From Acetobacter orleanensis (GTDB taxonomy: Bacteria > Pseudomonadota > Alphaproteobacteria > Acetobacterales > Acetobacteraceae), in assembly GCF_001581005.1 (NCBI RefSeq), contig NZ_LHZV01000058.1:21912-85911 (forward strand): 64,000 nucleotides of DNA, read 5' to 3'. Shown here in pieces: positions 1-8,306 of the stretch. The notes under the pieces are model-generated. The model did not search any database and had not been told where the DNA came from. It was given only the letters and a program-made list of their open reading frames with translations. Position 1 is the stretch's first letter; the number at the start of each line of letters is the position of its first letter. A program made the translations under genes and the position numbers.

Positions 1-2
1 GA

Positions 3-554
3 GATACGTCCGGCCTGCTGCTGCTTGCCCGCACACCCGGCGTGGCCGCCAAACTGGCGGAAGCTTTCCGTGGGCGGGATGTTAAAAAGACGTACTGGGC
101 TGTGGTGGTCGGGCGTCCTGACCCGATGGAGGGTGAGATTGACCAGCCTCTGGCGCGGCTTGGCGTAGGGGCTAACGCTATTATGGTGGCGGCGGACCGC
201 AAGGACCCGGACGGCCAGTATGCACGCACGACCTATGAGGTTCTAGATTCGGCAGCCCGTAAATTCTCATGGCTGGCTCTGTCTCCGCTGACAGGCCGGA
301 CGCATCAGTTGCGCGTGCATTGTGAATCGCTCGGCACCCCGATTCTGGGGGACCCGAAATATGGCGGGGCCACCGCGCATGTTGAGGGGTTTACGGACCA
401 GTTGCATCTGCATGCTCGCCAGTTGGATATGCCCCATCCGGCCGGGGGGCGGCTGACGGTCACTGCCGAACTCCCGCCGCATATGCGTGAGACCTTCCGT
501 GCTCTGGGCTTTACACCGGGGGTAACGCCCAAACCGTCCCGTCGCGGCGGATAA
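3..554 (+). CDS. RluC/RluD-family 23S rRNA pseudouridine synthase, C-terminal part
   Basis: This is the 3' part of a pseudouridine synthase that isomerises uridines in large-subunit rRNA in the cytoplasm. The reading frame is open from the window edge and begins inside the family motif (DTSGLLLLART), so the catalytic Asp of the preceding HRLD and any N-terminal S4 RNA-binding domain lie upstream of the window. Later family signatures are visible: KTYWAVVVG, the segment SPLTGRTHQLRVH about two thirds along, and GDPKYGG. About 183 residues are seen. The next gene starts 30 bases downstream on the same strand. RluC rather than RluD or another paralogue cannot be decided from this fragment. Confidence 0.88.
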   Translation, partial: DTSGLLLLARTPGVAAKLAEAFRGRDVKKTYWAVVVGRPDPMEGEIDQPLARLGVGANAIMVAADRKDPDGQYARTTYEVLDSAARKFSWLALSPLTGRTHQLRVHCESLGTPILGDPKYGGATAHVEGFTDQLHLHARQLDMPHPAGGRLTVTAELPPHMRETFRALGFTPGVTPKPSRRGG

Positions 555-584
555 TAGCGACTTCTGGAACGCGGGAGGAAGCCG

Positions 585-2783
585 ATGCGGCTGAAATGGA
601 AAATTGGTTTGGTCGCCGGGGCTGCCGTGCTGCTGGTGGGTGGCGGTAGCGTTGTCTCCGCCATGCAGGATGCAAACTGGCTGCGGGTGCGGCTGGTGGC
701 CGCTGTGGAAGAACAGACGGGCCGTCATCTGACGATCGACCAACTCCATGTCTGGATTCTGCCCTTCCCGTGGGTGGAAGCGCGTGGCGTGCGTCTGTCC
801 GGGGTCGCAGATGCAGAGGCGGGAGCCGGGATTGGAGCAGGGGAGCAGGGGCAAGTGGCTCCCGCGATGCTGGAGGCGGCGGAAGTTCGTGCCCGGCTTG
901 GTCTGTTGCCGCTCTTCCAGCATCGCATTGTGTTTAATGATGTCAGCCTCATTCAGCCGCATGTGGCGCTGCGTCGTCTGCCGGATGGGCGGGCCGACTG
1001 GCTGTTTGAACCGCCTGCGCGCCCGGATACGGGGGCAGGAAGCGCGTCCTCCGGCCAGATGCATTGGGATGTGAGTGTTTCTACACTCCGCATTTCCAAA
1101 GCGGATGTGCAGTGGGATGATCAGGTTCGGCACAGAACCGGCCAACTCGCTTTTGGCCATATTCAGGCCAAGGATCTGGACGGCGCGACGCCCAGCTTTG
1201 ACGTGCAGGGTGAAAAAGGAAAAGGCCAGTTTGTGCTCACCGGCCAGACCGGCCGCCTGTTGCCGCAGCGGGCCAAAGAGTTTCCTGTGCAGTTCAAGCT
1301 GGCACTGACTATTGCCGGGCATCCTGCGGGTCTGGCGCATGTGGATGGCAAGGTGACGGACCCGGACGGCGCACGCGTTTATGCGCTTCAGGTCGGCGGC
1401 TCTCTTGGGCAGGTGCGGGACCTTGAACAGTTTTTCCCGCGGGCGCAGTTGCCGGATGGGCAGAATATTTCAGTCGATGCACAGATAGCAGGCTCTGGCG
1501 CGCAGCCCGTCGTGCAGGGGCTGCATGTGCATACCGGGCAAGTTGAACTGGGCCGTTTTGTGCCCGGCAGCAAACTGACCCGCGCCATGCTGGACGCCGC
1601 AAAGCCGGATGATCCGCTAACGGTGCAAAGTGACGGCCAGCTTGGCGCGCAGGCGCTGGGGTTGCGAGGCACGCTCGGCACACTGGCGCAGATAACAGCT
1701 CTCGCACAGGCCCCGGAAAAGATGGAAATTCCGGTGGGCCTGACGCTTGTGGACGGGGCCTCCAGCCTGAAAATGGCGGGCACGCTGGGCGGTGGTCACT
1801 CCTCGGTGGACGTGCATGGTGTGCTGGACCAGTTGGCTCCCGGCGGCACGTTCCCCACGGCGGAAAGTGTCAAGGTGGATGGACACGTGGAAACAGCGTC
1901 CACACTGGCACTGGTGAAAAAGCATGACCTGCCTGATCTGGTGCGCGGCCTGACGCTGACAGCCAATGTGGAAAGCCCGCATGTGGTCTGGCGTGATCTC
2001 GCATGGTCGCAGGTGACGAGTCATGTCTCCGTGCAGGGTGGCCGCTTGGTGGCGGACCCTGTGCAGGCGGAAGGTTCCGGCTCAGCCCAGTCTGCCCGGT
2101 TTGTTTATGATGCGTCCGGCAACGCCCCTGCTTACGAAATTGCGATGCATCCCGTTGTGCTGCCGGTGGCGGCTGTGCAGGGCTGGATGGGCGCACCCTC
2201 TTTGATGCAGGGGGCGTTGATGCTTGTTGGCACCGTCAGCCTGCAAGGGGATGATGCGGCAGCCCGGAAGCGCAGTTTGACCGGGCATATTGGCGCATCC
2301 GTAGTGGATGGCTCTATTGGGGGCGCGGCCCTCCGCACCCTGCTGGGGCCAGATGTTCCGCTGAAGGGTAAAATGCCGGTCCGGTGCTTTGGCACACACA
2401 TGCAGTTTGCGGATGGGGTCGCGCAGATTGACCTGCTGGCCATGGAAACCCCGTTCCTCTCCCTGCACGGTCACGGCACGGTTGGTCTGGGCACAGAGGC
2501 GCTGGACCTGCATCTCTCACCGCGTGTCCTGCTGGGTGGTGCATCGGCCTCGTCCGACCTGCGGGTGACGGGCACGCTGACAGCGCCGGTGCCTAAAATG
2601 GAGCCCACGTACGGCGGCCGCTACGGGCTGAATATCGGTGGGGATGACAGCGGAAATGATAATTGCCCCACAATGCTTTCCGCCGCGCGGGAGGGCGGGG
2701 CGGGTCCCGCGCCGTCCACCCCCAAGGCCGGTAAAGAGGGGAAGGTCATGAACATGCTGCGTGGTCTGGGGTTGTTTAAATGA
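585..2783 (+). CDS. AsmA-family inner-membrane protein
   Basis: A 732-residue protein with an N-terminal signal anchor (MRLKWKIGLVAGAAVLLVGGGSV) followed by a long beta-rich periplasmic region. The early segment about a mixed-charge helix and 'LTIDQLHVWILPFPWVEARGVRLSG' is characteristic of AsmA proteins, and the C-terminal part around residues 560-690 has the AsmA-2 style 'GTVSLQGDD..RSLTGHIGASVVDGSIGG' and 'PFLSLHGHGTVGLGTEALDLHLSPR'. AsmA relatives are thought to bridge the periplasm and help lipid transport or outer-membrane assembly. The start has a strong GGGAGGA ribosome site 8 bases upstream. Its stop overlaps the start of the ATP12 gene, so the two are translationally coupled. The exact substrate is unknown. 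Confidence 0.85.
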   Translation: MRLKWKIGLVAGAAVLLVGGGSVVSAMQDANWLRVRLVAAVEEQTGRHLTIDQLHVWILPFPWVEARGVRLSGVADAEAGAGIGAGEQGQVAPAMLEAAEVRARLGLLPLFQHRIVFNDVSLIQPHVALRRLPDGRADWLFEPPARPDTGAGSASSGQMHWDVSVSTLRISKADVQWDDQVRHRTGQLAFGHIQAKDLDGATPSFDVQGEKGKGQFVLTGQTGRLLPQRAKEFPVQFKLALTIAGHPAGLAHVDGKVTDPDGARVYALQVGGSLGQVRDLEQFFPRAQLPDGQNISVDAQIAGSGAQPVVQGLHVHTGQVELGRFVPGSKLTRAMLDAAKPDDPLTVQSDGQLGAQALGLRGTLGTLAQITALAQAPEKMEIPVGLTLVDGASSLKMAGTLGGGHSSVDVHGVLDQLAPGGTFPTAESVKVDGHVETASTLALVKKHDLPDLVRGLTLTANVESPHVVWRDLAWSQVTSHVSVQGGRLVADPVQAEGSGSAQSARFVYDASGNAPAYEIAMHPVVLPVAAVQGWMGAPSLMQGALMLVGTVSLQGDDAAARKRSLTGHIGASVVDGSIGGAALRTLLGPDVPLKGKMPVRCFGTHMQFADGVAQIDLLAMETPFLSLHGHGTVGLGTEALDLHLSPRVLLGGASASSDLRVTGTLTAPVPKMEPTYGGRYGLNIGGDDSGNDNCPTMLSAAREGGAGPAPSTPKAGKEGKVMNMLRGLGLFK

Positions 2784-3541
2784 GCGATCAGGAAAAAACG
2801 CCAACCGCCGCCCCAGTGCCAGCTGGAGCGCGCAAGCGGTTCTGGAAACAGGCCAGTGTTGTGCCGGAGCAGGATGGGTTTGCCGTGCAGCTTGATGGCA
2901 GGCCGGTCCGCTTGCCCGAGCGCACGGCGCTTTCTGTGCCGTCCCGTGCTTTGGCGGAGGCTCTGGCGGCAGAATGGCAGGCGGCAGGCCTGACGGTGGG
3001 CGGCTATTTCCGGCCGGAAGATCTCCCGCTGACCCGTATTGCCGGGTCCATGCTGGAGCGAGTGCCGGGCGCGCGGGCCGGTGTGATCGATAGTCTGCTG
3101 GCTTATGCCAGTAGTGACCTGCTGTGTTACCGCGAGGCCGGAAATTCCAGACTGGCACGGCGGCAGCGCGAACTCTGGGGGCCATGGCTCGATTGGTGTC
3201 AGGATACCTTCGGGATGGAACTGCGCACGACGGAGGGGGTAATGCCCATCACCCAACCGGACGCTACCCTGCACACGTTACGCGCCCTTCTGGAGTCCCT
3301 GTCCGATGCGGAACTGGCGGCACTCGGTGTTGCGGTTCCGGCTCTGGGCAGTCTGTATCTCGGGTTGGCTCTGGTCAAAGGGCAGGGCACACCGGAAGAA
3401 CTGCTGGCCTGCGCGACGCTGGATGAGAGCGAGCAGATGGCGCGCTGGGGGGAAGATACGGATGTGACCGACCGTATCGCCTCGCGGCTGCGGGATGTGG
3501 CGGATGCGGCTCTTTTTCTGGATTTCTTACGTAAGCCCTAA
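2780..3541 (+). CDS. ATP12-family F1-ATPase assembly chaperone
   Basis: A 253-residue soluble protein of the ATP12 family, the chaperone that in mitochondria protects the F1 alpha subunit before assembly of the ATP synthase; alphaproteobacteria carry the homologue. Visible family features are the N-terminal 'RKRFWKQASVV..DGFAVQLDGRPVRLP', the central 'RIAGSMLERV', 'LLAYASSDLLCYR', and 'LWGPWLDWCQDTFG' near residues 130-150. The start codon overlaps the stop of the AsmA-like gene in the ATGA arrangement. Full length compared with other bacterial members. Function is inferred from the family. Confidence 0.9.
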   Translation: MSDQEKTPTAAPVPAGARKRFWKQASVVPEQDGFAVQLDGRPVRLPERTALSVPSRALAEALAAEWQAAGLTVGGYFRPEDLPLTRIAGSMLERVPGARAGVIDSLLAYASSDLLCYREAGNSRLARRQRELWGPWLDWCQDTFGMELRTTEGVMPITQPDATLHTLRALLESLSDAELAALGVAVPALGSLYLGLALVKGQGTPEELLACATLDESEQMARWGEDTDVTDRIASRLRDVADAALFLDFLRKP

Positions 3542-3605
3542 TTCTTCCTGCCGCATGTGATGCGTGTTTTGTGTCGGATAGACACGTCCGTGCCATGAAT
3601 TTGCC

Positions 3606-3625
3606 CCTGTCTGCATGCAGACAGG
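3606..3625. promoter_or_regulatory. Perfect 20-bp palindrome, operator or hairpin candidate
   Basis: The 159-base gap between the ATP12 gene and the small gene at 3701 contains a perfect 20-bp palindrome with no spacer (two 10-base arms, CCTGTCTGCA and its complement). No T-run follows on either strand, so it does not look like an intrinsic terminator. It lies about 75 bases ahead of the next start codon and could be a site for a dimeric regulator. Function is inferred only. Confidence 0.4.
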
Positions 3626-3700
3626 ACCTTACAGACTGATGAACCTGAGCGTTCTCTCAGCCTGAAATACAGGTCTTGTCACCGGATGAGGAGCATTCAA

Positions 3701-3871
3701 ATGCACTATGAATCGACAGGTGGAGAACCTCAGCGTCAGGTTCTGTCGGGGGCTGCCGCACGGGCACGGTTGCAGGGGCGGGTTGCCCATGCTGTCGCAA
3801 CGTGCGCCATGGGCTCATGGTTTTTGCTGGGGCTGATCCCGGTTGTGGTCATTGTCTATTCCATGAGCTGA
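3701..3871 (+). CDS. Small single-pass membrane protein, unknown function
   Basis: A 56-residue open frame (MHYESTGGEPQ...) ending in a hydrophobic helix 'CAMGSWFLLGLIPVVVIVYSMS', so probably a C-terminally anchored micro-protein. The ATG at 3701 is chosen because GAGGAG lies 7 bases upstream; an in-frame ATG at 3686 overlaps that ribosome site. No family is recognised. It stands alone between the ATP12 gene and the Spy-like gene, both on the same strand. Codon use and the ribosome site favour a real gene, but it is short. Confidence 0.5.
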   Translation: MHYESTGGEPQRQVLSGAAARARLQGRVAHAVATCAMGSWFLLGLIPVVVIVYSMS

Positions 3872-3973
3872 GATGAACGCTGCGGTATGACAGTGTGGTG
3901 AGCGCCTTGTGTCCGCGTACCGTCTTGGCGGATAGTATTCAGGACGTAGAATTTTCAGGAGTTGTCAGAGTCC

Positions 3974-4495
3974 ATGAACTACAGAAATGGTTTCCTCGCC
4001 ACAGCGGCGGTCATCGGTCTCTCCCTTGCTGCTCTGCCTGCCTCAGCGCACCCCGGTAAGGGGGAGTTTCCGCCGCCGGGTGGCCCCGGCGGGTGCATGA
4101 TGGGCGGTGGTCACGGCCATGCCATGAGCATGCTGGAAGGGCTGGATCTGACCAAACAGCAGCGCAAGCAGGTTGATACTATCCTGCATGACGCGCGCGA
4201 TCAGGATCACGCCGATGACATGCGGGGTGAGTTTTCCAAAATTCACCAGCAGATTCAGGATATCCTGACATCGCCCGGCCCAGTCGATAAAGACAAGATT
4301 GCCGCCTTGCAGCAGCAGCAGGCGACTCTGCGTGCGCAGGCTGAAGCACGCCATCTGGACGTGGCTTCCCGCATCCATGATGTGTTGACACCGGACCAGT
4401 TGGCGCAGGTCAAGGCGCGTCAGACCAAAATTCATGACCTGATGGAGCAGCTGCGCGAAGCTGAACACCCCGCTCCGCCGCCGTCTGACAAGTAA
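3974..4495 (+). CDS. Spy/CpxP-like (LTxxQ) periplasmic protein
   Basis: A 173-residue exported protein. Residues 1-25 form a signal peptide ending 'ALPASA'. The mature N-terminus is rich in Gly, His, Met and Pro (HPGKGEFPPPGGPGG, then a Met/His/Gly run), which could bind metal. Two LTxxQ-like helices follow: 'LDLTKQQRKQVDTIL' and 'VLTPDQLAQVKAR', the hallmark of Spy/CpxP chaperones that protect unfolded periplasmic proteins. I prefer the ATG at 3974 over an upstream in-frame TTG at 3962, because the TTG directly abuts the AGGAG and would leave no spacing. It is monocistronic, between the micro-protein and ffh. Confidence 0.75.
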   Translation: MNYRNGFLATAAVIGLSLAALPASAHPGKGEFPPPGGPGGCMMGGGHGHAMSMLEGLDLTKQQRKQVDTILHDARDQDHADDMRGEFSKIHQQIQDILTSPGPVDKDKIAALQQQQATLRAQAEARHLDVASRIHDVLTPDQLAQVKARQTKIHDLMEQLREAEHPAPPPSDK

Positions 4496-4509
4496 AACAC
4501 AGACGTTTC

Positions 4510-4538
4510 TTGACTCGGTGAGAGTGGGGTTGTAACTC
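4510..4538 (+). promoter_or_regulatory. Predicted sigma-70 promoter for the ffh-rplS operon
   Basis: TTGACT at 4510-4515 is followed after 17 bases by TAACTC at 4533-4538, about 75 bases ahead of ffh. The same stretch holds an inverted repeat (GTGAGAG at 4518-4524 and CTCTCAC at 4540-4546) overlapping the spacer and -10 box, which could be an operator or the weak end of the Spy-like transcript. The match to consensus is only moderate at -10. Confidence 0.35.
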
Positions 4539-4611
4539 CCTCTCACAAATCAGGACCGCCACTCCGCGAGTGTTCGCGCAGTGGCGCGTCTCCTTTTGGG
4601 GTAATAGGCTT

Positions 4612-6006
4612 TTGTTCGAGGCACTTTCAGGCAGGCTTTCCGGGGTTTTTGATGGGCTCGCCAAACGTGGCGCGCTGTCAGAAGCTGACGTTATGGAGGC
4701 AATGCGCGAAGTCCGTCTGGCGATGCTGGACGCAGACGTTGCGCTGCCTGTGGTCAAGGACTTCGTTAATAAGGTGAAGGAACGCGCCGTGGGTGCGGAG
4801 GTGCTGGAAAGCATTTCCCCCGGTCAGGCCGTTGCGAAAATTGTTAATGACGCGCTGATTGATGCCCTTGGGGGCGCGGGCGCTGTCCCGCTGAACCTGA
4901 GTGCTGTGCCGCCTGTGCCGGTGCTGATGGTGGGTTTGCAGGGGTCTGGTAAAACCACAACCTCTGGTAAAATCGCCCTGCGCCTGTCCACGCGTGAGCG
5001 CAAGAAGGTGCTGCTGGCCTCGCTGGATACCCAGCGCCCCGCCGCCCAGTTGCAGCTTGCCCAGTTGGCGGAGCAGGCGCATGTCGCCTCCCTGCCGATT
5101 GTTGCGGGCCAGACTCCGGTTGAAATCGCGCAGCGCGCGATGGATGTCGGGCGTCGTGAAGGCTATGACGTTGTTATTCTGGATACCGCAGGTCGTCTCT
5201 CCATAGACGAAGCGCTGATGGAAGAGGTCCGGCAGGTTCGCGCCGTGACCCAGCCTGCGGAAACCCTGCTGGTTGTGGATGCCATGACCGGGCAGGACGC
5301 CGTCAATACAGCCAAGGCGTTTAATGACGCCGTGGGTGTGACCGGCGTGGTGATGACCCGTATGGATGGTGACGCCCGCGGTGGCGCGGCCCTGTCCATG
5401 AAGGCTATTACCGGTGCGCCCATCAAGCTGACCGGCTCTGGTGAAAAGCTGGATGCGCTGGAGGAATTCCACCCCGAGCGTGTTGCGGGCCGTATCCTCG
5501 GTCTGGGCGATATCGCCGGGCTGGTGGAAAAAGCGGCTGATACCCTTGATCATGAAGAAGGGGAACGGCTGGCCAAGAAAATGATGGCCGGCAAGTTCGA
5601 TCTTGATGATTACGCATCGCAGATCAAACAGATCAGCAAGCTGGGGTCCATTTCCGGAATTGTCGGCATGTTGCCGGGTATGGGGAAGATCAAGGAAGCC
5701 CTTGGTGACAAGGATCTTGATACCTCCATCCTCAAGACGCATCTGGCCATTATTTCTTCCATGACCAAAGGTGAGCGCAAAGCGCCTGCCGTTATCAAGG
5801 CCTCCCGCAAGAAGCGGATTGCAGCCGGGTCAGGGACGAGTGTTCAGGAGGTCAACAAGCTGCTCAAGCAGTTTGATATGATGTCCTCAATGATGAAGCG
5901 CTTTAACAAGCTCGGCGTGAAAGGTCTCATGCGCCAGGGTATGTCCGCGCTCATGCCTAAGGGAATGGGTGGAGGGCCGCCGGGTGGTGGTTCTCCCTTC
6001 CGCTAA
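4612..6006 (+). CDS. ffh: Signal recognition particle protein Ffh (SRP54)
   Basis: GTPase that binds 4.5S RNA and the signal sequences of nascent membrane proteins and docks with FtsY. The N domain begins FEALSGRLSGVFDGLAKRG; the G domain carries GLQGSGKTTTSGKIA (P-loop, about residues 107-121), DTQRPAAQLQL, DTAGRL and TRMDGDARGG. The C-terminal M domain is Met-rich with 'GMLPGMGKIKEAL' and 'MSSMMKRFNKLGVKG'. The homologues start at MF(D/E)xLSxRL, which fits the TTG at 4612; the frame is open to a GTG at 4570, but that extension has no homologous content. The result is 464 residues. First gene of an operon with rpsP, rimM, trmD and rplS. Confidence 0.97.
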   Translation: MFEALSGRLSGVFDGLAKRGALSEADVMEAMREVRLAMLDADVALPVVKDFVNKVKERAVGAEVLESISPGQAVAKIVNDALIDALGGAGAVPLNLSAVPPVPVLMVGLQGSGKTTTSGKIALRLSTRERKKVLLASLDTQRPAAQLQLAQLAEQAHVASLPIVAGQTPVEIAQRAMDVGRREGYDVVILDTAGRLSIDEALMEEVRQVRAVTQPAETLLVVDAMTGQDAVNTAKAFNDAVGVTGVVMTRMDGDARGGAALSMKAITGAPIKLTGSGEKLDALEEFHPERVAGRILGLGDIAGLVEKAADTLDHEEGERLAKKMMAGKFDLDDYASQIKQISKLGSISGIVGMLPGMGKIKEALGDKDLDTSILKTHLAIISSMTKGERKAPAVIKASRKKRIAAGSGTSVQEVNKLLKQFDMMSSMMKRFNKLGVKGLMRQGMSALMPKGMGGGPPGGGSPFR

Positions 6007-6054
6007 GCGGCCTGTTTCTATCCGAAGTTTTTTCAGAGTTTTGGAGAAGTCTGA

Positions 6055-6405
6055 ATGAGTCTTAAAATTCGTCTTGCCCGCGCAGGGGCCAAGAAGCGTC
6101 CTTACTACCACATCGTTGTGGCTGACAGCCGTTCCCCGCGTGATGGCCGCTTTATCGAGAAAGTGGGTTCCTACAACCCGATGCTGCCGTCTGACCACGC
6201 TGAACGCGTGCGTCTGGTTGACGAGCGCATCACCCACTGGCTGTCTCAGGGTGCGCAGGCAACGGACCGCGTTGCACGTTTTCTGGGGAACGCTGGTCTG
6301 GCTCCTAAGCCTGCTTATGCCGAGCAGCCCAAGCAGTCTGCTCCGAAGAAGAAAGCTCAGGAACGCGCTAAAGCTGCCGCTGCCGCAGCTGCCGCCGCAG
6401 CCTGA
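6055..6405 (+). CDS. rpsP: 30S ribosomal protein S16 (bS16)
   Basis: 116 residues; small-subunit ribosomal protein needed for 30S assembly. The N-terminus [42 protein letters not shown] is diagnostic of bS16. A low-complexity tail (Lys/Ala-rich, ending in about ten alanines) extends past the usual 80-90 residues, a common feature in alphaproteobacteria. GGAG lies 9 bases before the ATG. It sits 48 bases after ffh and 28 bases before rimM, the classic bacterial operon order. Confidence 0.98.
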   Translation: MSLKIRLARAGAKKRPYYHIVVADSRSPRDGRFIEKVGSYNPMLPSDHAERVRLVDERITHWLSQGAQATDRVARFLGNAGLAPKPAYAEQPKQSAPKKKAQERAKAAAAAAAAAA

Positions 6406-6433
6406 GGCCAGAGCGAGCTAAGCTGACCGGATC

Positions 6434-6976
6434 ATGCGCGCAGACCTTATCCAGATAGGCGTTATCGGCAGGCCGCATGGCGTGCGCGGGCTTGTGCATG
6501 TGCACAGCCACGCTGCCGATGCGTCCGCGCTGGAAGCCTACAAGGTTCTGCTGGATGATAAGGGGCGGGAATGGTCTCTGCGGTGGCGTGGGGCGGATGG
6601 TGTGGCGGAACTGCGTGATGCGCAGGGCAAGCCGCTGGCCGACCGGACCGCAGCGCAGGCGCTAGTCAATGCCCGCTTATATGTGCCGCGTGATGTGCTG
6701 CCCGAGCCTGAGGAAGAAGAGTTCTACCATGCTGATCTGATCGGTATGGAGGCGCGGGAAGGTGACTGCTCTTTGGGGCAGGTTGTCATGGTGCATGATT
6801 ACGGGGGTGGTGCCAGTCTGGAACTGACCGGTGGCGTGCTGGTGCCGTTTACCCGCGCCTGCGTGCCGGAGATTGATCTGAAAGGGCGCGTGGTTTCCAT
6901 CGTGCGTCCGGATGAGGTCTCTGGTGAGGAAGGGCGTGGCGTAGGGACAGTCAAAGCAGTGGGACCTGCGGCGTGA
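6434..6976 (+). CDS. rimM: 16S rRNA processing protein RimM
   Basis: 180-residue assembly factor for the 30S head that binds S19. The N-terminal RimM domain starts '[20 protein letters not shown]', and the PRC-barrel part contains '[36 protein letters not shown]' and '[20 protein letters not shown]'. The stop overlaps the GTG start of trmD. The gene lies in the rpsP-rimM-trmD-rplS order. Confidence 0.96.
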   Translation: MRADLIQIGVIGRPHGVRGLVHVHSHAADASALEAYKVLLDDKGREWSLRWRGADGVAELRDAQGKPLADRTAAQALVNARLYVPRDVLPEPEEEEFYHADLIGMEAREGDCSLGQVVMVHDYGGGASLELTGGVLVPFTRACVPEIDLKGRVVSIVRPDEVSGEEGRGVGTVKAVGPAA

Positions 6977-7725
6977 GCTGGCAGGCTACGGTGCTGACAC
7001 TGTTTCCAGAGATGTTTCCCGGTCCGCTGGGGCTGTCTCTGGCTGGTCGCGCACTGGAAGGCGGCGTGTGGTCCTGCACGGCGCAGGACCTGCGGGAGCA
7101 GGGGCTGGGCCGACATCGGGCGGTGGATGATTCCCCGTTTGGTGGTGGGGCTGGCATGGTGATCCGCCCGGATGTGGTGGATGCCGCTCTGGACGCCACG
7201 CAGGTTCCGGCAGACGTGCCGCGGGTGTTTTTAACGCCCCGAGGCCGCCCGCTGCGCCAGCAGGACGTGCAGCGTTACGCACAAGGGCCGGGTCTGGTGC
7301 TGTTGTGCGGTCGGTTTGAAGGTGTGGACGAGCGTGTGCTGCAAAGCCGCCAGATCGAACAGGTGTCCGTTGGAGACTATGTTCTGTCTGGTGGAGAGAC
7401 AGCCGCCCTTGTGCTGCTGGATGCCTGCGTCCGGCTGCTGCCCGGCGTGATGGGGAGTGAGGAAAGCGGGGTTGAGGAAAGTTTTTCCGAAGGCCTGCTG
7501 GAATATCCTCATTATACCCGTCCCGCTGTATGGGATGGTCAAAACGTGCCTGAAGTCCTGCTGTCAGGAAACCATGCGGCAATTGCTGCGTGGCGTCAGA
7601 CGCAGGCGGAAGAAATCACGCGGGAAAGACGGCCGGACCTGTGGTCTGCCTGGCTGGCTCGCAGGGAGAAAAACGGGGCTGCTGCCAACGGGAAAAACGG
7701 GCAGACAGACCCAACAGGGGTTTGA
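6973..7725 (+). CDS. trmD: tRNA (guanine-N1)-methyltransferase TrmD
   Basis: 250-residue SPOUT methyltransferase that makes m1G37 in tRNA to prevent frameshifting. Family signatures are '[23 protein letters not shown]', '[17 protein letters not shown]', '[14 protein letters not shown]' and the knot segment '[20 protein letters not shown]', with '[32 protein letters not shown]' near residues 177-208. Starts with GTG overlapping the rimM stop by 4 bases, so it is translationally coupled. Confidence 0.97.
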   Translation: MSWQATVLTLFPEMFPGPLGLSLAGRALEGGVWSCTAQDLREQGLGRHRAVDDSPFGGGAGMVIRPDVVDAALDATQVPADVPRVFLTPRGRPLRQQDVQRYAQGPGLVLLCGRFEGVDERVLQSRQIEQVSVGDYVLSGGETAALVLLDACVRLLPGVMGSEESGVEESFSEGLLEYPHYTRPAVWDGQNVPEVLLSGNHAAIAAWRQTQAEEITRERRPDLWSAWLARREKNGAAANGKNGQTDPTGV

Positions 7726-7739
7726 GGAAGGATACCGAA

Positions 7740-8126
7740 ATGAACATTATTCAGCAGTATGAAGCTGCAGAAATCGAACGTCTGACAGCCGCTCGCGCCG
7801 TGCCGGAATTTGCAGCCGGTGATACGCTCCGCGTGTCCGTGCAGGTTGTTGAAGGTGAGCGCAAGCGTCTTCAGGCATTTGAAGGTGTTGTGATTGCCCG
7901 TTCCAACAAGGGCCTGAACAGCAACTTCACCGTGCGCAAAATCTCCAATGGTGAAGGTGTGGAGCGTGTGTTCCCGCTCTATGCTCCGACCATTGCTGAA
8001 ATCAAGGTTGTGCGTCGCGGTAAAGTGCGTCGTGCAAAGCTGTATTACCTGCGTGGCCGTAGCGGTAAGTCCGCTCGTATTGCAGAACGTCCGCGTGACG
8101 TTGCTGCTCCGGCAGTTGCTGGCTAA
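7740..8126 (+). CDS. rplS: 50S ribosomal protein L19 (bL19)
   Basis: 128 residues beginning [15 protein letters not shown], with the family core '[46 protein letters not shown]' and '[23 protein letters not shown]'. L19 lies at the 30S-50S interface. The ATG at 7740 is preceded by TGAGGAAGGA and is the family start; the frame extends upstream within trmD but without homologous content. Last gene of the ffh operon, followed by a strong terminator. Confidence 0.98.
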   Translation: MNIIQQYEAAEIERLTAARAVPEFAAGDTLRVSVQVVEGERKRLQAFEGVVIARSNKGLNSNFTVRKISNGEGVERVFPLYAPTIAEIKVVRRGKVRRAKLYYLRGRSGKSARIAERPRDVAAPAVAG

Positions 8127-8168
8127 AAGCATGATGCAGCAGGGGGCCTTCGGGTTGCCTGCTTCACT

Positions 8169-8204
8169 TAAAAACCCGGTGGGGCTTCGGCCCGCCGGGT
8201 TTTT
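8169..8204 (+). terminator. Rho-independent terminator after rplS
   Basis: A-rich lead, a GC-rich stem (AAACCCGG..GGG paired with CCC..CCGGGTTT) closed by a TTCG tetraloop region, and a T5 tail. It ends the ffh-rplS operon. Confidence 0.9.
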
Positions 8205-8306
8205 GGGTGCTGAGAAGATGAAGGCGCGGGTTTTTCGTCTGTCAGACCATGGCTGAGTTCAGGCTGATCTGCGCGAGTCCGTGCCGTTCCATGAAAGGGG
8301 AGGGCG

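Noticed and set aside
267..1340. Minus-strand open frame opposite the RluC-like and AsmA-like genes
   Set aside because: Low-complexity, Arg/His-rich product that spans the boundary between two real plus-strand genes.
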